Shown: piece by piece, positions 42,718 to 51,752 of the stretch
Layout: each line of letters begins with the position of its first letter
How positions within the stretch are numbered: position 1 is the first letter of the stretch
Source of the DNA: UBA8514 sp034933685
Lineage (GTDB): Bacteria; Bacillota; Clostridia; Lachnospirales; Anaerotignaceae
Assembly: GCA_034933685.1 (NCBI GenBank)
Contig: JAYFNB010000003.1
Span: 1-64,000, forward strand
Reading direction: 5' to 3'
Length of the DNA stretch: 64,000 nt
Translations under genes and position numbers: made by a program
The notes under the pieces: model-generated
The model's database searches: none
What the model was told of the DNA's origin: nothing
The model's input: the letters and a program-made list of their open reading frames with translations, nothing else

Positions 42718-44217
42718 CTAATTTGTTTTGCGCATCTTTATCCTCTTCATTATAATGGGGCTTACACAAAAAGCGACTATTAGTACCATAAGAACCTTTG
42801 ATATGGTGCTTTGAATAAAAATGGTGAGGGAGCCACTGCTCATATCAAAGGCTTGTCTTATGTACATTTCAAACATAGGTGTGAGGACAAATGAAAGCAG
42901 AAGTGGAGCTGCGGGTATCTCTGCTGAACTTAAAAGGTATGCAAAAAGCCCTGCCCCTATCATAATATACACATCAAACATACTGTTGTTAACAGAAAAT
43001 GTTCCAACAATACATATTACAGAAATAACAGGTATCATTATTGTATTAGGCACTCTTACTATCCTAATAAGGAATGGAATACATGCAACTGCAATTATAA
43101 GACAAAGGGCATTACCAATATACATAGAACCGATTAGTCCCCACACAAAATCAGGATTATTCTTAAAAAGCAATGGTCCAGGCTGTAGTCCCCACATCAT
43201 AAGACCACCGAGGAGCACTGCCGCTGTGCCAGACCCTGGGATACCAAGTGCAAGAAGGGGTGCGAATGCGCCAATAGCGGCTCCGTTATTTGCTGCTTCA
43301 CTTGCTGCAACCCCTTGTATTGCTCCTTTTCCCATGTTTTCCTTGTTTTTACCAAGCCTTTTTTCTGCAATATAACTCAAAAAGGCGGCCATCGTTGCTC
43401 CAGCACCAGGCAAAATGCCAATAAAGCAGCCTAAAAAACCAGACCGAAAAGCTACAGGAAGAATAGCCTTTGTTTCTTCTTTACTAAGTAGACTCTCTTT
43501 AATCGTTATTTTTTTGGACTCTACCTCGCCTGATGAATTTTGGCCAAGTATCATTTCTATAACCTGTCCAAAGCCAAACATACCAATTACAAGGGGTATA
43601 AAAGAAATTCCACTAAATAAGTGCACACTTCCAAAACTAAATCGAGGTTGTCCAAGTGCCTTATCTATACCCACCGTTGCCAGCATTATGCCTATTGCTG
43701 TTGCAAGTAATCCCCTTTCAGGTTTATCTCCTATAAGCCAGCCTATAGATGTTAGAGCTAAAATTATAAGCCATGTCAATTCTGGCGGCCCAAAGGACAA
43801 TCCAAATTTTGCCGCCAATGGCCCAACTATTGTAAGCATAACAATTCCAATAGAGCCACCAATAAAAGACGAAAGACTTGCTGTAAACAATGCTTTTCCA
43901 GCTCTGCCGCTTCTGCTCATAGGATATCCGTCCATAGCTGTCATTATAGCCGGTGAATCTCCTGGAATGTTTAATAATATAGCACTAAAAGAGCCTCCAT
44001 ACATATTGGAATAGTAAAGTGCCGCGAGCATAATAATCGCTGTTGTTGGATTCATCTTAAATGTTAAAGGCAGCAAAAGTGCAACTCCTGCCAATGAGCC
44101 TATTCCTGGCATAGCACCAACAATAAGTCCCATAAATCCACCTGCAAGGGCAGCAACAATGTTTGAAAAGGTAAGGGCATTACCTAACCCGTTTAATAAA
44201 AGCTGTAAATTCTCCAT
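42718..44217 (-). CDS. tctA: Tripartite tricarboxylate transporter, large permease TctA
   Basis: A 499-residue membrane protein with about twelve hydrophobic segments. The TctA signatures are present: AGGFMGLIVGAMPGIGSLAG and GAIGAFAPLLALGIPGSGTA, the two related substrate-gating loops. It works with TctB and the periplasmic-type binding protein TctC, taking up carboxylates with Na+ or H+. Gene order pdxA-tctC-tctB-tctA is one leftward operon from a sigma-54 promoter. Confidence 0.92.
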   Translation of the reverse strand: MENLQLLLNGLGNALTFSNIVAALAGGFMGLIVGAMPGIGSLAGVALLLPLTFKMNPTTAIIMLAALYYSNMYGGSFSAILLNIPGDSPAIMTAMDGYPMSRSGRAGKALFTASLSSFIGGSIGIVMLTIVGPLAAKFGLSFGPPELTWLIILALTSIGWLIGDKPERGLLATAIGIMLATVGIDKALGQPRFSFGSVHLFSGISFIPLVIGMFGFGQVIEMILGQNSSGEVESKKITIKESLLSKEETKAILPVAFRSGFLGCFIGILPGAGATMAAFLSYIAEKRLGKNKENMGKGAIQGVAASEAANNGAAIGAFAPLLALGIPGSGTAAVLLGGLMMWGLQPGPLLFKNNPDFVWGLIGSMYIGNALCLIIAVACIPFLIRIVRVPNTIMIPVISVICIVGTFSVNNSMFDVYIMIGAGLFAYLLSSAEIPAAPLLLSFVLTPMFEMYIRQAFDMSSGSLTIFIQSTISKVLMVLIVAFCVSPIIMKRIKMRKTN

Positions 44218-44236
44218 TTTGTTTTTCTTCCCCTCT

Positions 44237-44662
44237 CTACATCATTGCCCAAAAACCAGCAGGCAAAGGAACCTTAAGCCAAATGGCAAAAATTCCGTAA
44301 ATTGCTAAAGGACATAAAACAGTAACAAGCATTGTAGTTTTGATGCCTGCCTTTGAATAAAATTTAAGCCAGCAAAATAAATAGATAATAATAGCCGGGA
44401 TGAGACCTATAAATTTAGATGAGATTGCTATTGCCACCATTACTGCAATAGGCAAAAAAACTTTAATGTTAAACCTGCCTTTGTCCTTATCCTTCCAATT
44501 TTCCATTAGCACCAATGTGCCTATTACCACTGTAAGTATGCCAGCTGCCATAGATAGGAAGCCACCTCCAGGGCCTTTTCTAACCCAAAGGCCATACTGC
44601 AGTGACATAATGCACCAGTAAATGCCTACCGCAATTAAACCGCAGGGAACTATACGTTTCAA
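44237..44662 (-). CDS. tctB: Tripartite tricarboxylate transporter, small permease TctB
   Basis: A 141-residue protein with four hydrophobic segments (for example GFLSMAAGILTVVIGTLVLM and FLPIAVMVAIAISSKFIGLI), the typical layout of TctB, the poorly conserved small membrane subunit. It is 19 nt before tctA and behind GGAGGAATTATTT. Sequence conservation is low in this family, so context carries the assignment. Confidence 0.85.
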   Translation of the reverse strand: MKRIVPCGLIAVGIYWCIMSLQYGLWVRKGPGGGFLSMAAGILTVVIGTLVLMENWKDKDKGRFNIKVFLPIAVMVAIAISSKFIGLIPAIIIYLFCWLKFYSKAGIKTTMLVTVLCPLAIYGIFAIWLKVPLPAGFWAMM

Positions 44663-44728
44663 AATAATTCCTCCTTTTCAAATAAGCCTCTGCCTATGGT
44701 TAAATAAAACAGAGGCTCAAAATACTAT

Positions 44729-45778
44729 CTACTCAATAACTCCAACTTCTTTAAAAATAGAAACATATTTCTCTGTTTCTTTTTCCAAAAATTCTTTTGC
44801 TTCAGCTGAAGTCATATAAACCGATTCCAAATTATTTTTAGAAATATAATTATTTTTCCATTCAGGAGTTTCTGTAACTTTTTTTATTACATCTTCATAA
44901 AAAGCAATTGCTTCAGGTGACATATCTGGTGAACCAAGGAAACCTCTCATTTCTCTTAAAACAAGATCTGGATACCCTACTTCAGTAAAAGTTCTTGTGT
45001 CCGCAAACAATCCGCCCATTCTTTCTGTTGTATATGCAACAAGAGGAATAACTTCTCCAGCTTCAACCTGGCCAATACATTCTGATGGATTGAAAAAAGC
45101 TGCATCCAGATGTCCGCCTAAAAGTGCTGTCATCGCATCTCCATTGGAGTCAAAAGCTACAAATGACGCTTTTGCGCCTGTATATTTGTTGAACATTTCG
45201 CAAGCAAGATGGTCTGAATTTCCTCTTTGTGAACCACCGATTTTAATAGATTCAGGATTTTCTGTTGCCTTTTTTATAAGTGTCTCAATATCTTTAATTT
45301 CAGAATCTTTATAAACACCAATTGTAAGGTTATCAAACGCAACTATTGGAAGGTATGTAAGATCTGCTGCTGTTACAGGTGAATTATTTACTATTGTGCT
45401 TAAAATCTGTCCGCTGTGCATAATTGTAATGCTGTTATCAGCATTTGCCTTGCCTAAACCAGCTGTGTATGCATATGCAACAGCTCCGGCGCCGCCCGGC
45501 ATATTGTTAACCATAAAACTTTTTGGGCTAAAAGAATTTTTCTGAGATATATCAGCAAAGGTTCTTGCATGCAGGTCACTTCCGCCGCCAGCAGAAGATG
45601 GAACAACAACTTCAATTTCCTTTTGTGGCAAAAAAGCATTTTCTGAAGTAGAATCGCCCTCTGTTTTTTCAGCTTCTTCTACCTTAGGTGCTTGTGGGGT
45701 AACATTAGCCTCTTTTTTTGAACATCCAACACTTAAACACATTGCTAAACCTAATAACAAACATACTAATTTCTTCAT
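44729..45778 (-). CDS. tctC: TctC-type solute-binding lipoprotein
   Basis: A 349-residue protein with a lipoprotein signal: AMCLSVGCSKKE, lipid-modified Cys at residue 19. After a linker of about 35 residues the TctC/Bug fold begins with QKEIEVVVPSSAGGGSDLHA, where the GGGSD loop contacts the carboxylate; VNNMPGGAGAVAYAY is the second family motif. These proteins bind di- and tricarboxylates, hydroxy acids or amino acids. The ligand cannot be read from sequence. Confidence 0.9.
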   Translation of the reverse strand: MKKLVCLLLGLAMCLSVGCSKKEANVTPQAPKVEEAEKTEGDSTSENAFLPQKEIEVVVPSSAGGGSDLHARTFADISQKNSFSPKSFMVNNMPGGAGAVAYAYTAGLGKANADNSITIMHSGQILSTIVNNSPVTAADLTYLPIVAFDNLTIGVYKDSEIKDIETLIKKATENPESIKIGGSQRGNSDHLACEMFNKYTGAKASFVAFDSNGDAMTALLGGHLDAAFFNPSECIGQVEAGEVIPLVAYTTERMGGLFADTRTFTEVGYPDLVLREMRGFLGSPDMSPEAIAFYEDVIKKVTETPEWKNNYISKNNLESVYMTSAEAKEFLEKETEKYVSIFKEVGVIE

Positions 45779-45806
45779 AATCCATTCCCTCCTAATTTAT
45801 AAATAA

Positions 45807-46805
45807 TTATCTGTTGTTAACTGCCATAATGCTTGCCATTTTAATTGCATTTTCCATAGGTGTAGTTTTTGCAATATTTTTACCAGCTATGTCAAAAGCT
45901 GTGCCATGTGCACACGTAACAACAGGAGATTGTAAACCGCCACCAATTGTTACACCTCTTTCGAATCCCTTTAGCTTTAACGCAATCTGTCCTTGGTCGT
46001 GGAACATAGTTACAATCCCATCATACTCATGGTTAAACGCCTTAATAAAAAGAATATCTGCAGAAAAAGGGCCTTCAACGTCAATGCCTGCACTTTTGCC
46101 TTTTTCCACTGCAGGGGCAATAACATCAATTTCTTCTTTTCCACAAAGTCCATTTTCTCCAGCATGTGGGTTAAAAGCAGAAACAGCAATTCTTGGTGCT
46201 GGCTTACCTGCCATTTTAAGGGTGTTATCTGCCAGAACTATAGCTTCATATATTCCTGTTATAGAAAGCTCCTTGCTAACACTTTTAAGAGGAATATGGC
46301 TTGTAACACGGGTTGTCCAAACATCATCAACCATGTTTATTTCTCCTGTTGTGCCTTTTTCCTCAAACAACACTTCATATAGTTTAAGTTCACTTTCTTC
46401 TTTGTTGCCGCCAAGTTTCATTGCACCTTTATTTAGTGGTCCATATGCAATGCCTTCTATTTTTCCTTGCTTGTAAAGCTCAACTGCTGTTTCTATTTGC
46501 TTTATGCAGCTTTTTCCACATTCCACACAAACCTCTCCAATTGTAACTTTGCTAAGGTCTGTATATCCCTTGTCTAACAAAGGTACACCCTTTTCCCAGT
46601 CTATCTCTGCTGTTTCTGTTACGCAATAATACTGAGCTGATTTTCCTATAATATCAAATCCCATTTTTAAAACCTCTTCATCACCAATAAGAATAGGTTT
46701 GCAATATTGCTGTATTTTTTCCTCCACCAAAAGTTTGGCAATAAGCTCAGGGCCAATGCCTGCGGCGTCGCCAAGTAAAACGCCAATAATAGGTTTGTCG
46801 CTCAT
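45807..46805 (-). CDS. pdxA: PdxA-family 4-phospho-hydroxyacid dehydrogenase, probably catabolic
   Basis: A 332-residue PdxA-family oxidoreductase. It opens IGVLLGDAAGIGPELIAKLL and has three metal-binding histidines in VTSHIPLK, TMFHDQGQIALK and CAHGTAFDIAGK, plus AFNPHAGENG. PdxA oxidises 4-phosphohydroxy-threonine in B6 synthesis; PdxA2-type relatives oxidise other 4-phosphorylated hydroxyacids in sugar-acid breakdown (for example threonate/erythronate routes with a DUF1537 kinase). No pdxJ or kinase gene is nearby. Its place at the head of a carboxylate-uptake operon under a sigma-54 activator favours a catabolic role. Confidence 0.85.
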   Translation of the reverse strand: MSDKPIIGVLLGDAAGIGPELIAKLLVEEKIQQYCKPILIGDEEVLKMGFDIIGKSAQYYCVTETAEIDWEKGVPLLDKGYTDLSKVTIGEVCVECGKSCIKQIETAVELYKQGKIEGIAYGPLNKGAMKLGGNKEESELKLYEVLFEEKGTTGEINMVDDVWTTRVTSHIPLKSVSKELSITGIYEAIVLADNTLKMAGKPAPRIAVSAFNPHAGENGLCGKEEIDVIAPAVEKGKSAGIDVEGPFSADILFIKAFNHEYDGIVTMFHDQGQIALKLKGFERGVTIGGGLQSPVVTCAHGTAFDIAGKNIAKTTPMENAIKMASIMAVNNR

Positions 46806-46904
46806 AAATTTATTTCCCCTTCCCCGACATTTAATATTTTCCCGTTTAGTCGGCTAACGGCTTTGTTAATATAAAATGCATTTTATTTTACATGAATTAT
46901 ATAT

Positions 46905-46920
46905 AGCAATTATCGTGCCA
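46905..46920 (-). promoter_or_regulatory. Sigma-54 (-24/-12) promoter of pdxA-tctCBA
   Basis: On the minus strand the sequence is TGGCACGATAATTGCT, which matches the sigma-54 consensus TGGCACG-N4-TTGCW fully. It lies about 100 bp before the pdxA ATG, and an enhancer-type activator is encoded just upstream. Confidence 0.92.
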
Positions 46921-47046
46921 ATTTCATTTCATAAAAAAAATAAGCACATATTCCCAAATTTCAATTTGTTATATCCGCTTATTTTTTGGTTTTATATACA
47001 CGTTCTACAAATTTTAAACATCAGTCACTTTTTAACGCGCAGTATC

Positions 47047-47094
47047 GAAACATTTTTGAAACACATTGCGTTAAATTTGTTTCAAAAATGTTTC
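47047..47094. promoter_or_regulatory. Activator binding sites (two inverted copies)
   Basis: GAAACATTTTTGAAAC (47047-47062) and its exact reverse complement GTTTCAAAAATGTTTC (47079-47094) have centres 32 bp apart, about three helical turns, some 130-190 bp upstream of the -24/-12 promoter: the arrangement expected for a dimeric enhancer-binding protein. Confidence 0.82.
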
Positions 47095-47105
47095 ACAATT
47101 TTTCT

Positions 47106-48974
47106 TTAATCAGTATTTGTTTTTATTTCCTTCATTCTGCGCCATAAAGTTGTTCTGCTTATACCAAGAGATTTTGCCACATCTTCTTTTTTAAGCGAAC
47201 CTTTGCCAATCATTGCAATAATATCATCGCAATCATTTTCCTGCTTATAATTTCTCATTCTATCCAAGCCAAGCTCTTTAACAGAACTTTCACTTATTAT
47301 TCCATCATCACACAAAACGACCAGTCTCTCACATATATTTCTAAGTTCTCTTATGTTTCCAGGCCATCTCCAGTTCTTTAAAATCTCAAGAGCCTCTTTT
47401 GTTATTTTCACATTGGGCATTCCAATTTTTTCACCATAGCTCGCCACAAATTTTTTTGCTAATATGGCCACATCATCGTTTCGTTGTCTAAGCGGAGCAA
47501 TATGTATATCTAAAAGGTTAATCCTGTAATATAAGTCCGACCTAAATTCTCCATTCTTAATTTTTTCCTCCATATTTATGTTTGTGGCTGAAATTACTCG
47601 CACATCTATTGGAATAATCCTGTCATCTCCAATTCTCCGTACCTCTCTTTCCTCCAAAACTCTTAAAAGCTTTGCCTGTAGCGTTATGGGCATCTCTCCT
47701 ATTTCATCAAGAAAGATAGTTCCCCTGTGGGCAAGCTCAAAAAGACCTGTTTTCCCGCCTCGCACCGCACCTGAAAATGCACCTTCTGTATAGCCAAAAA
47801 GTTCGCTTTCCAAAAGATGTTCTGGTACAGCCGCACAATTTACAGCAACAAATGGCTCCATGCTGCGTCTGCTGGCATTGTGTATACTGTGGGCAAACAG
47901 TTCCTTGCCAGTTCCTGTTTCACCAACAATAAGAACATTGCTGTCAACACGACTGTATTTGTGAGACATAAGTATAGATGTTTTTATTGTCTCACTTTCG
48001 CCTAAAATATCCTTAAATGTGTATTTCGCTAAAAATCCCTTTTTTCTAAGCTTTGCTCGTATCTTCGTTTCAGTTTCTCTTACTTGTTCCGCATTTTGAA
48101 TATCCATTAAAACACCTTCTGTTGACTCTGCTACAATAAGCGGAGTTATGTTAATGACAAACAACGTTTGTCCAAGTTTGTAAAATATTTCTTTAGGGCG
48201 CCCACTTTCCATAACCTCTTTCCATCTGTTATCAAAAAAAATGCTGTTTATATCTAACTTCTCAACATTTATTTTTTCCTTAAGGTTAAAAATTTTACGT
48301 GCCGGAAAATTAATTTCTTCAATCATACCATTTTTGTTGATAGCTATAACTCCATTTTGAGTATTATTGATTACTTTTTTCATAATCGTTGTTTTAGAGC
48401 GTTCCTTGTTTATGCTCTCTGCCGCATCCACTGCAAGCCTAACTGATGTTTCCATAGCCTCGTTGCCCACAAGAAAACCTACACAAGCTATATTCTGTTC
48501 TTCGCAAATTTTCACCGTGGTTGTTCCGCCAATAAAAGCAGTTACTCCTGCTTTTATGCCATTGTTAAGGGCATGAAGGATGTCTGCTTCATCCTTAATT
48601 CTGTAAAGTTCCAGTTCATAGCCAGATATTTTTCGAAGTGCCTCAAGGTTACAAAGAATTGTTTCAGATGCAATTATTGCAATATGGGTAGCCTTATATT
48701 TTTTGCTGCACTCAATAAGTGCGTTAAAAACATCGTAGCCTGTAACTTCAATTTCTATCATATGTGCCTGTGGCATTTCCTGCCTTAAAGCAAGGCTTGT
48801 AATACCACGGGCAATAACTATATCAGCACTGCAATTCCGTATAAAATTATCCTTAGTACCCTTTATATACTCTGTTTCAAAAAGTATATCTTTATCATCA
48901 GCAATTTTTTCTATGCATTTTCTGTAAGAAGATATTAGCTCCTTATAAGGAACAGCTACGGCAACTTTAATCAT
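47106..48974 (-). CDS. Sigma-54-dependent activator with PrpR-type sensor domain
   Basis: A 622-residue enhancer-binding protein. Residues about 1-170 are a PrpR_N sensor (AVAVPYKELISSYRKCIE, AHMIEIEVTGYDVFNALIEC, VTAFIGGTTTVKICEE), about 195-300 a PAS domain, about 320-555 the AAA+ domain with Walker A GETGTGKE, the sigma-54 loop GAFSGA (normally GAFTGA) and DEIGEMP, and a C-terminal FIS helix-turn-helix LKKEDVAKSLGISRTTLWRR. It ends just before the paired sites and probably activates the pdxA-tct operon when its sensor binds the substrate or a breakdown product. Confidence 0.93.
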   Translation of the reverse strand: MIKVAVAVPYKELISSYRKCIEKIADDKDILFETEYIKGTKDNFIRNCSADIVIARGITSLALRQEMPQAHMIEIEVTGYDVFNALIECSKKYKATHIAIIASETILCNLEALRKISGYELELYRIKDEADILHALNNGIKAGVTAFIGGTTTVKICEEQNIACVGFLVGNEAMETSVRLAVDAAESINKERSKTTIMKKVINNTQNGVIAINKNGMIEEINFPARKIFNLKEKINVEKLDINSIFFDNRWKEVMESGRPKEIFYKLGQTLFVINITPLIVAESTEGVLMDIQNAEQVRETETKIRAKLRKKGFLAKYTFKDILGESETIKTSILMSHKYSRVDSNVLIVGETGTGKELFAHSIHNASRRSMEPFVAVNCAAVPEHLLESELFGYTEGAFSGAVRGGKTGLFELAHRGTIFLDEIGEMPITLQAKLLRVLEEREVRRIGDDRIIPIDVRVISATNINMEEKIKNGEFRSDLYYRINLLDIHIAPLRQRNDDVAILAKKFVASYGEKIGMPNVKITKEALEILKNWRWPGNIRELRNICERLVVLCDDGIISESSVKELGLDRMRNYKQENDCDDIIAMIGKGSLKKEDVAKSLGISRTTLWRRMKEIKTNTD

Positions 48975-49154
48975 ATTCTTTTCCTTTCAATATTCTCGCT
49001 TTATAGAATTTAATTACAAGCCACGAATTTCTAAACAAATTATAAAACTCTTCAACTTAATATACAGGAAACAGCCTTATTTAGCAAATTGTTCATAGGG
49101 AAAAATACGTAAAACTAATATTTAACCACCGTATTTATATTTTATAATTACATT

Positions 49155-49673
49155 TTAATATGATTCTTGGATTTGTCTGACCCAACAATTTCTTTGCTTT
49201 TTTTGGCATCTATTAATGAAATGTCTACTGCCATATTCAGCAATTCCGACTATTTCGCGCTCTGTATATTGCAACAAAAACTTCATCTCCAATGTAGCAC
49301 GGTATGTTTCAGGTAATCGTGTAAAAAACATTACTAACTCCTTATAATCCATGTCCTTATCTGATGATTCGGCGGTTGCATCCCAATCTTCTAATGGAAT
49401 AGTTTTCCGTTTCTTTCTAAGAATCATAAGTGATTCATTCTTTACAATGGAAATCAGCCATTAGAGCAATTCCTCAGAAGGAATTGCAGCCACCTTTTGA
49501 AAGTTCTTAATAACCTGCATCCATGCATTTTGTATAGAATCCTCAGCATCCTTATATTCTTCCAAAATTCTAAAAGCAACCTTCTCCATCTCAACATAGT
49601 ATTTATTATAAATTTTTATAAACCTTTGACGGTCATCATCATCCTCTATAAATGTAAGTAAAAAAGTCAGCAT
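49155..49673 (-). pseudogene. Decayed ECF-type RNA polymerase sigma factor
   Basis: The minus-strand frame opens with an ECF region 2 (FIKIYNKYYVEMEKVAFRIL, then EYKDAEDSIQNAWMQVI) and is cut by TAA at 49461-49463. The same frame resumes directly (WLISIVKNESLMILRKKRK) with a linker and region 4.1 (FFTRLPETYRATLEMKFLLQ). After YTEREI the expected helix-turn-helix is not recognisable, suggesting a second lesion. With the in-frame stop separating regions 2 and 4, a working sigma factor is unlikely. No anti-sigma gene is adjacent. Confidence 0.8.
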
Positions 49674-50165
49674 ATATTAATTGTATTGATGTATCTATAC
49701 GCCATACATCAATACTCTCCCTTCTATATGGAACCTGTTAAAATCAATAATAACAAGGCATACCTTCACCATCAGACAAGCTGTATCAAATATAATGTCT
49801 ATATCATAAATTATTTGTTAATTCAATTTGGATCAACAAACAATAGCCTGCGCCGTTTAGTTTAGCACTTTATCCACTACATATTCCATAATATTTGCTG
49901 TGCCATCAGAAGATGGCACCTATGCACTTATAACAATTTGTTCCGTCATTAATTTGTTTCATCACTTTAGTCACGTATTCTATTGATAAACATGCTGTCT
50001 TTCGTCAAGATTTTATTTTTTATGGTGATACGGATTTTCTGCATTCAATGGATGGGATACCACGCAAATCATAATACTTAACTACTGCAATTTATAATCT
50101 TCATTTTACCATTTATAATCTGTAAAGGGTATTTTTAAGGGTCAAACCTTATTTTTGGACAGAAA
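49674..50165. other. Gene-free stretch upstream of the sigma pseudogene
   Basis: About 490 bp with no supported gene. An 8-bp perfect hairpin (GTGCCATC 49900-49907 and GATGGCAC 49912-49919) is the only structure I see. It may contain degraded coding sequence related to the adjacent pseudogene. Confidence 0.5.
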
Positions 50166-50198
50166 AAAGCCCCGAAAACCTAATGTTTTCGGGGCTTT
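50166..50198 (-). terminator. Terminator after tRNA-Ser
   Basis: AAAGCCCCGAAAAC (50166-50179) pairs perfectly with GTTTTCGGGGCTTT (50185-50198); on the minus strand a T run follows. Confidence 0.92.
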
Positions 50199-50205
50199 AA
50201 TACAA

Positions 50206-50293
50206 CGGAGAAGGAGGGATTTGAACCCTCGCGCCGCGTTAACGACCTATACCCTTAGCAGGGGCACCTCTTCAGCCACTTGAGTACTTCTCC
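50206..50293 (-). tRNA. tRNA-Ser(GCU)
   Basis: On the minus strand GGAGAAG (5' end, 50287-50293) pairs with CTTCTCC followed by a G discriminator at 50206. The anticodon arm is TGCCC-CTGCTAA-GGGTA with anticodon GCT, reading AGC/AGU. A long variable arm and the T arm with GGTTCAAATC are present, as required for serine tRNA. CCA is not encoded. A strong terminator follows. Confidence 0.95.
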
Positions 50294-50378
50294 ACAAGTA
50301 CCTCTCAACCTACTGCAAGCGATAGTATATCATAAAATACATATGGTTGTCAAACACTTTTTCTCCAATTTTCAAACT

Positions 50379-51314
50379 TTATAAAATCGTACTAAATACC
50401 TCTATCTTCTTAGGCTTTTTCTCACCCACCATAATAGTCATTGCTTTGTTCATATTTTCTATATCTACCTTATTATGGTCACCGCCATACTCACCGTCAA
50501 GTGTCCAAGACATAGCCTCTTCACTTTGGATATTAACCCGATTTGCTCTAAAAGTATAAAATCCCTTAAAGGAAAAATCCTGCATTAAAAGCCCTGTAAT
50601 TATTGCCTGTAAATCACTGGCATTTTCCGTCTCTCTTATAAACACACATTCAAAAAGCCCATCAGCAAGGTCTACTGTATGGTTTTTGTAGCTTCTTACA
50701 CCACCAACAAATGTAGAATTAGAAATCATGCCATAAATAAAATTTCCATTCAATTCGACTTCATCATGCTCTATGTGTAATTTATGGCTTTTAATATTTG
50801 GTAACCGCTTAATTCCTTCCAATATATATGCCATATGTCCCAAATAATTTTTTATTTCCTGAGGAGTACCATAGGCTACATCTGTAAACGCGCCAAATGC
50901 GGCAATATACACAAAACAATTTTGGTTAAAACGCCCAACATCACATTTAAATTCCTTGCCGTTAACAATGTTACTAACTGCACCAGCAGGTTTTTTAGGT
51001 ATTTTCAAGGTTGAGGCAAAGTCATTTGTACTTCCCGTTGGAATATATCCTACAAAAGGTCTTTCCTCCTCAGATATCTCAAGTAATCCATTTACGCATT
51101 CATTCAGTGTTCCGTCGCCTCCGCTTACCACTAATAGGCTGTAGGCAGAACCTTTTTTTCGCACTATTTCGTACCCATCACGTCTTTTTTGCGTCGGACA
51201 GACCGTCACCTCATATCCTGCCACCGAAAGCGTATCTATAATTTCAAACAATTTTGTTTTTATAGTACCCTTGCCTGAGCAAGGGTTAAATACAAAAAGC
51301 GCTTTTTTTGTCAT
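50379..51314 (-). CDS. Diacylglycerol/lipid kinase family protein (YegS/DgkB-like)
   Basis: A 311-residue lipid kinase. The nucleotide motif SGGDGTLNECVNGLL (GGDGT at 65-69) and the second motif YIPTGSTNDFASTLKIP are complete; NPCSGKG near residue 10 is the glycine loop. C-terminal DLADGLFECVFIRETEN and WTLDGEYGG are also conserved. The family phosphorylates diacylglycerol or related lipids with ATP and recycles diacylglycerol from cell-wall polymer synthesis. It is a single gene. Confidence 0.88.
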   Translation of the reverse strand: MTKKALFVFNPCSGKGTIKTKLFEIIDTLSVAGYEVTVCPTQKRRDGYEIVRKKGSAYSLLVVSGGDGTLNECVNGLLEISEEERPFVGYIPTGSTNDFASTLKIPKKPAGAVSNIVNGKEFKCDVGRFNQNCFVYIAAFGAFTDVAYGTPQEIKNYLGHMAYILEGIKRLPNIKSHKLHIEHDEVELNGNFIYGMISNSTFVGGVRSYKNHTVDLADGLFECVFIRETENASDLQAIITGLLMQDFSFKGFYTFRANRVNIQSEEAMSWTLDGEYGGDHNKVDIENMNKAMTIMVGEKKPKKIEVFSTIL

Positions 51315-51644
51315 TTTTGCCGTCTCCCTTAAACTCTTTACCTATTCAAAAAATATTATAATTAATTTACACTCGATTATACTACCGCAAATGTATAAGT
51401 ACAATACTTGTTTTAGAAATTTTTTTTAATAAAACCCTCCAGTAAAAATCATAACTGCAGAAACCAAATTTTAGAATCAAGTTTGCACTTCGTTATGTTT
51501 ACTTCGTTTTTTTCAAAAAAATACTATGCTTTGTGACTATTTATTTTGTATTACTTGTTTTTCACTGCAACATGCCAACCCTATAGGTAGTGTCAGTTTT
51601 GCCTTCTAGCCTCTATAATAACTTTAACTTTTTCAAAACACCTA

Positions 51645-51675
51645 TTGACTGTCTATCTAAAGAATGCCTTACACT
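51645..51675 (+). promoter_or_regulatory. Probable promoter of the acl genes, 19-bp spacing
   Basis: TTGACT (51645-51650) and TACACT (51670-51675) are 19 bp apart. This over-long spacing is the kind used by MerR-family regulators, and a MerR gene lies in the same cluster at 54185. The 10 bases TTGACTGTCT recur in the amidohydrolase promoter. Confidence 0.5.
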
Positions 51676-51681
51676 AATCTC

Positions 51682-51714
51682 ATGAAAGGGAAGCACACAC
51701 AGGTGTACTTTCAT
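51682..51714 (+). other. Leader hairpin before the first acl gene
   Basis: ATGAAAG (51682-51688) pairs with CTTTCAT (51708-51714), with an inner ACAC/GTGT pairing. It sits at the 5' end of the predicted acl mRNA and might stabilise it, since acl is very highly expressed in the related organism. Confidence 0.45.
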
Positions 51715-51752
51715 AAACAAAATACAAAGAGAATGTTAAGGAGGAAATTTCT

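Larger units (their letters stand above)
46806..47105. promoter_or_regulatory. Control region of the pdxA-tct operon
   Basis: The 300-bp gap between the operon and its activator gene holds the -24/-12 promoter (46905-46920) and two activator sites (47047-47094); the stretch between them is A/T-rich, which would ease looping. Confidence 0.75.
51315..51752. other. Upstream region of the acl genes
   Basis: This 438-bp gap is A/T-rich. Its right part holds the acl promoter (51645-51675) and a leader hairpin (51682-51714); the left 330 bp show nothing I can support. Confidence 0.5.

Noticed and set aside
45814..46476. 220-codon open frame opposite pdxA
   Set aside because: Shadow of pdxA; the pdxA frame has all family motifs and the operon context.
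49900..49919. Terminator in the gap upstream of the sigma pseudogene
   Set aside because: The 8-bp hairpin has no T run on either strand and no gene ending next to it.
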